Shown here piece by piece: positions 4,355-6,579 of a stretch of DNA of 6,579 nucleotides. Source of the stretch: an uncultured Eubacteriaceae bacterium. Its GTDB lineage: Bacteria; Bacillota; Clostridia; Eubacteriales; Anaerofustaceae. Each line of letters starts with the position of its first letter. The stretch's first letter is position 1. A program made the position numbers and the translations under genes. Under the pieces are notes generated by a model. That model was not told the DNA's origin. It saw only the letters and a program-made list of their open reading frames with translations, and made no database searches. The stretch covers positions 1-6,579 of the forward strand of contig CAMSGF010000048.1 of the NCBI GenBank assembly GCA_947058225.1, in the 5' to 3' direction.

Positions 4355-5761
4355 ATGAAATTATATAATACGTTAACTAGAAAAAAAGAAGAATTTAAAC
4401 CTATTAATAAAGGTGTGGTAAATATGTATGTGTGCGGTCCGACCGTATATAACTTTTTTCATATAGGAAATGCCAGACCTTTTATTATTTTTGATACACT
4501 TAGAAGGTATTTGGAATATAAAGGCTATGAAGTAAACTACGTTCAAAATTTCACCGATATAGACGATAAGATAATAAATAAAGCAAGAGAAGAAAATACG
4601 ACGAGTAAAGCCATAAGCGATAGGTATATAAAAGAATATTTTATCGATGCGAAAGGGCTTGGAATAAAAGAAGCGAGCGTTCATCCAAGAGTCAGCGAAT
4701 GTATCGAAGATATAATAGATATGGTAAAGACCCTTGAAGAAAAAGGGTTTGCTTATAATGTGGACGGAAATGTGTATTACAGGGTCAGAGCGTTTAAAGA
4801 TTACGGAAAGCTTTCTAAAAAGTCGATAGAAGACCTTGAATCAGGGGCAAGGGTTGAAGTGAGCGATGAAAAGGAAGACCCGCTTGATTTTGCCCTTTGG
4901 AAGAGGCAAAAAGAAGAAGATGAGGTTTCTTTTGATTCTCCATGGGGAAAGGGAAGACCCGGATGGCACATAGAATGTTCTGCTATGAGCAGGAAATATC
5001 TCGGAGAAACTATAGATATTCACGGAGGTGGGGAAGATTTGATTTTTCCTCACCACGAAAATGAAATCGCACAGTCTGAAGGGTGTAATTCAAAGGCTTT
5101 TTGTAACTATTTTATCCACAATGGATACATAAATATAAACAACGAAAAAATGTCAAAGTCAAAGGGGAATTTCTTTATGGTAAGAGATATTTCAAAAGAT
5201 TTTGATTTGGAAGTTGTTAGAATTTTTATGCTCGCAGCACATTATAAAACGCCTATTAACTTCAGCTTTGACATACTTAAACAAAATGAAAAGGCACTCG
5301 AAAGGCTTTATAACACGAAGTATTCACTTTTAGATAAAATAGAGAATAATAAAAATCAAAATATAACAGAGGAAGAAGATAAATTTATAAAAAGTTTGAA
5401 TAAATATAAACTTCAGTTTGAAGAGGCTATGGAAGATGACATCAATACTGCGAATGCTTTGGGAGCTATATTTGAGCTTATAAAAGAGATTAATTCCAAT
5501 ACTGATGAAAATTCTTCAGTTGAATTTTTAAAAGGTCTTTACGACTTATATATGATGCTATGTTCGGTGCTTGGGTTATGCTTAAAAGAAAGAGAAGAGG
5601 AGCTTTTAGAAGAGGATATTTTAAAGCTTATTGAAGAGAGAAATCAGGCGAGAAAGAACAAAGATTTTGCCCTTGCTGATAAGATACGTGATGATTTAAA
5701 GGAAAAGAATATTGTATTAGAGGATACAAGGAGTGGGGTTAAGTGGCACAGGGAGAATTAA
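4355..5761 (+). CDS. cysS: Cysteinyl-tRNA synthetase
   Basis: CysRS activates cysteine with ATP and attaches it to tRNA-Cys. This is a complete class I synthetase of 468 residues, the usual length. The HIGH signature appears as HIGN (36-39) within GPTVYNFFHIGNARP, and the KMSKS loop is KMSKSKGN (265-272). The tetrahedral zinc site that selects cysteine can be traced through C27, C208 (GWHIECSAM), H233 and E237 (FPHHENEIAQSEG). The C-terminal DALR-type helical anticodon domain follows from about residue 330 and ends with the family's ALADKIRDDLKEKNIVLEDT and GVKW motifs. ATG 4355 starts one base after the ispF stop and uses AAAGGAG at 4341-4347. The 3' end overlaps the GTG start of mrnC by 19 bp. 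No T-box leader is seen before it, which fits expression from an upstream operon promoter. Confidence 0.99.
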   Translation: MKLYNTLTRKKEEFKPINKGVVNMYVCGPTVYNFFHIGNARPFIIFDTLRRYLEYKGYEVNYVQNFTDIDDKIINKAREENTTSKAISDRYIKEYFIDAKGLGIKEASVHPRVSECIEDIIDMVKTLEEKGFAYNVDGNVYYRVRAFKDYGKLSKKSIEDLESGARVEVSDEKEDPLDFALWKRQKEEDEVSFDSPWGKGRPGWHIECSAMSRKYLGETIDIHGGGEDLIFPHHENEIAQSEGCNSKAFCNYFIHNGYININNEKMSKSKGNFFMVRDISKDFDLEVVRIFMLAAHYKTPINFSFDILKQNEKALERLYNTKYSLLDKIENNKNQNITEEEDKFIKSLNKYKLQFEEAMEDDINTANALGAIFELIKEINSNTDENSSVEFLKGLYDLYMMLCSVLGLCLKEREEELLEEDILKLIEERNQARKNKDFALADKIRDDLKEKNIVLEDTRSGVKWHREN

Positions 5762-6150
5762 AAAAGTCAGATGTTATAAATATGGGGAGCAAGGAGCTTG
5801 CGTATTTAGGGGATAGTGTTTATGATGTGTATATAAGGAAGGCTCTTCTTTTAAAAGGTATAAGAGGGGTTAAGGAATTAAACAAGGAAAGTGAGAAGTA
5901 TGTCACAGCTTCAAGTCAGGCTGATATATATTTAAAAATACAAGATGAGCTTTATGAAGATGAAGAAAAAGTATTTTTAAGGGGAAGAAACACGAAGTTA
6001 AAGCACACAAATAAAAATGTTAAAATAAGCACATACAGACTTGCAACAGGGTTTGAATGTGTGTTTGGATATTTATATATGCTTAAAAATTTTAAAAGAA
6101 TTGAATACTTAATTAATTTGATAGTTAATTTGAATGAGGGGAAAGAATGA
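5743..6150 (+). CDS. mrnC: Mini-ribonuclease III (23S rRNA maturation)
   Basis: MrnC is a dimeric RNase III catalytic domain without the double-stranded-RNA-binding domain. In Bacillus it trims the ends of 23S rRNA precursors. This 135-residue protein shows the family signatures: [13 protein letters not shown] (20-32) with the catalytic Asp at D24, the FLRGRNTK block (78-85), and [15 protein letters not shown] (98-112) with acidic E105. The start is a GTG at 5743, chosen because AAGGAG (5728-5733) lies nine bases upstream and the protein then has the expected length. It overlaps the end of cysS by 19 bp, the common cysS-mrnC order of Firmicutes. Its TGA shares four bases (ATGA, 6147-6150) with the dnaX start, suggesting coupled translation. 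The rRNA methyltransferase gene rlmB, which often follows mrnC, is absent here. Confidence 0.95.
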   Translation: MAQGELKKSDVINMGSKELAYLGDSVYDVYIRKALLLKGIRGVKELNKESEKYVTASSQADIYLKIQDELYEDEEKVFLRGRNTKLKHTNKNVKISTYRLATGFECVFGYLYMLKNFKRIEYLINLIVNLNEGKE

Positions 6151-6579
6151 ACTATACGGTCTTATATAGAAAATACCGTCCGAAAAAATTCAGCGATATA
6201 GTCGGACAGGATGTAATAGTAAATATACTTACGAATCAGATTAAAAGTGGGAAGATTTCTCATGCTTATTTATTTTGCGGGATAAGGGGAACGGGGAAAA
6301 CTTCGACTGCGAAGATATTTGCAAAGGCTATAGCCTGTCTTAACAATACTGAGGATGGGGAGCCTTGCAATGAGTGTGCATCGTGCAAAAGCATAAATGA
6401 GGGAGCCTCTTCCGATATAATTGAAATAGATGCGGCATCAAACAGGAGTATCGATGGAATCAGAACTTTAAAAGAGGAAGTAAATCTTATGCCTATATTC
6501 GGGAAGTATAAGGTTTATATAATAGATGAAATCCATATGCTTACGACTGAAGCCTTTAATGCACTTTTAAAGACGTTGG
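6147..6579 (+). CDS. dnaX: DNA polymerase III subunits gamma/tau, N-terminal part (runs off window)
   Basis: DnaX is the ATPase motor of the clamp loader that places the sliding clamp on DNA and links the polymerase to the replisome. The first 144 residues are present; the frame is open at the right edge. Features in order are the N-terminal [16 protein letters not shown] (6-21), Walker A GIRGTGKT (45-52), the zinc module C64, C74, C77 and C80, the [14 protein letters not shown] segment (93-106), and Walker B with the DExH-like DEIH (127-130). It ends in NALLKTL, just before the expected EEPP. ATG 6147 overlaps the mrnC stop as ATGA and has the purine-rich GAGGGGAAAG (6136-6145) upstream. In many Firmicutes dnaX is followed by a YbaB-type protein gene and recR, which may lie just outside. 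Confidence 0.97.
   Translation, partial: MNYTVLYRKYRPKKFSDIVGQDVIVNILTNQIKSGKISHAYLFCGIRGTGKTSTAKIFAKAIACLNNTEDGEPCNECASCKSINEGASSDIIEIDAASNRSIDGIRTLKEEVNLMPIFGKYKVYIIDEIHMLTTEAFNALLKTL

Noticed and set aside
4373..5056. Two minus-strand frames (4373-4684 and 4841-5056) inside cysS
   Set aside because: Both are shadows of the cysS coding strand, which has every catalytic motif intact.

Overview
The window comes from an AT-rich, low-GC Gram-positive bacterium. The best fit is an anaerobic, endospore-forming member of the Clostridia. Supporting signs are strong AAGGAG-type ribosome binding sites, heavy ATA/AGA/TTA codon use, a SipL-type spore morphogenesis protein (the clostridial counterpart of Bacillus SpoVID), the MEP isoprenoid pathway and mini-ribonuclease III. 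No genus can be assigned from the sequence alone.

Layout. At the left edge, on the minus strand, lies a MazF/PemK toxin reading frame (41-265). It keeps the conserved N-terminal half with its catalytic residues but stops after 74 codons, and no mazE antitoxin precedes it. A 188-bp divergent control region (266-453) separates it from a plus-strand gene for a SipL-like protein (454-1956) with three SPOCS/DUF3794-type segments and a C-terminal LysM domain. Next comes a 538-bp stretch without a gene. Its first part is a compact 130-nt element (1972-2101) that can fold into an almost perfect cloverleaf: a 13-bp all-G/C outer stem closes three perfect hairpins of 25, 10 and 10 bp. The rest is very AT-rich and holds a 14-bp perfect palindrome lying between promoter-like hexamers 20 bp apart, a geometry like MerR-type promoters. 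Gene 2495-3580 encodes an acidic 361-residue protein of unknown function with a repetitive beta-strand pattern.

From 3646 to the right edge, five genes are packed tightly on the plus strand and look like one operon: a 74-residue zinc-ribbon protein, ispF, cysS, mrnC and dnaX (cut by the window edge). Gaps are 9 bp and 1 bp, followed by overlaps of 19 bp and 4 bp, and each ribosome binding site from ispF onwards lies in or against the preceding gene. The operon joins an isoprenoid precursor step, cysteine charging of tRNA, 23S rRNA maturation and the replicative clamp loader, a housekeeping set. A promoter candidate overlapping a 7-1-7 dyad sits just before the zinc-ribbon gene.

Most worth a second look are the cloverleaf element, the palindrome with the long promoter spacer, the truncated orphan mazF with a palindrome abutting its ribosome binding site, and the unrecognised 361-residue protein.
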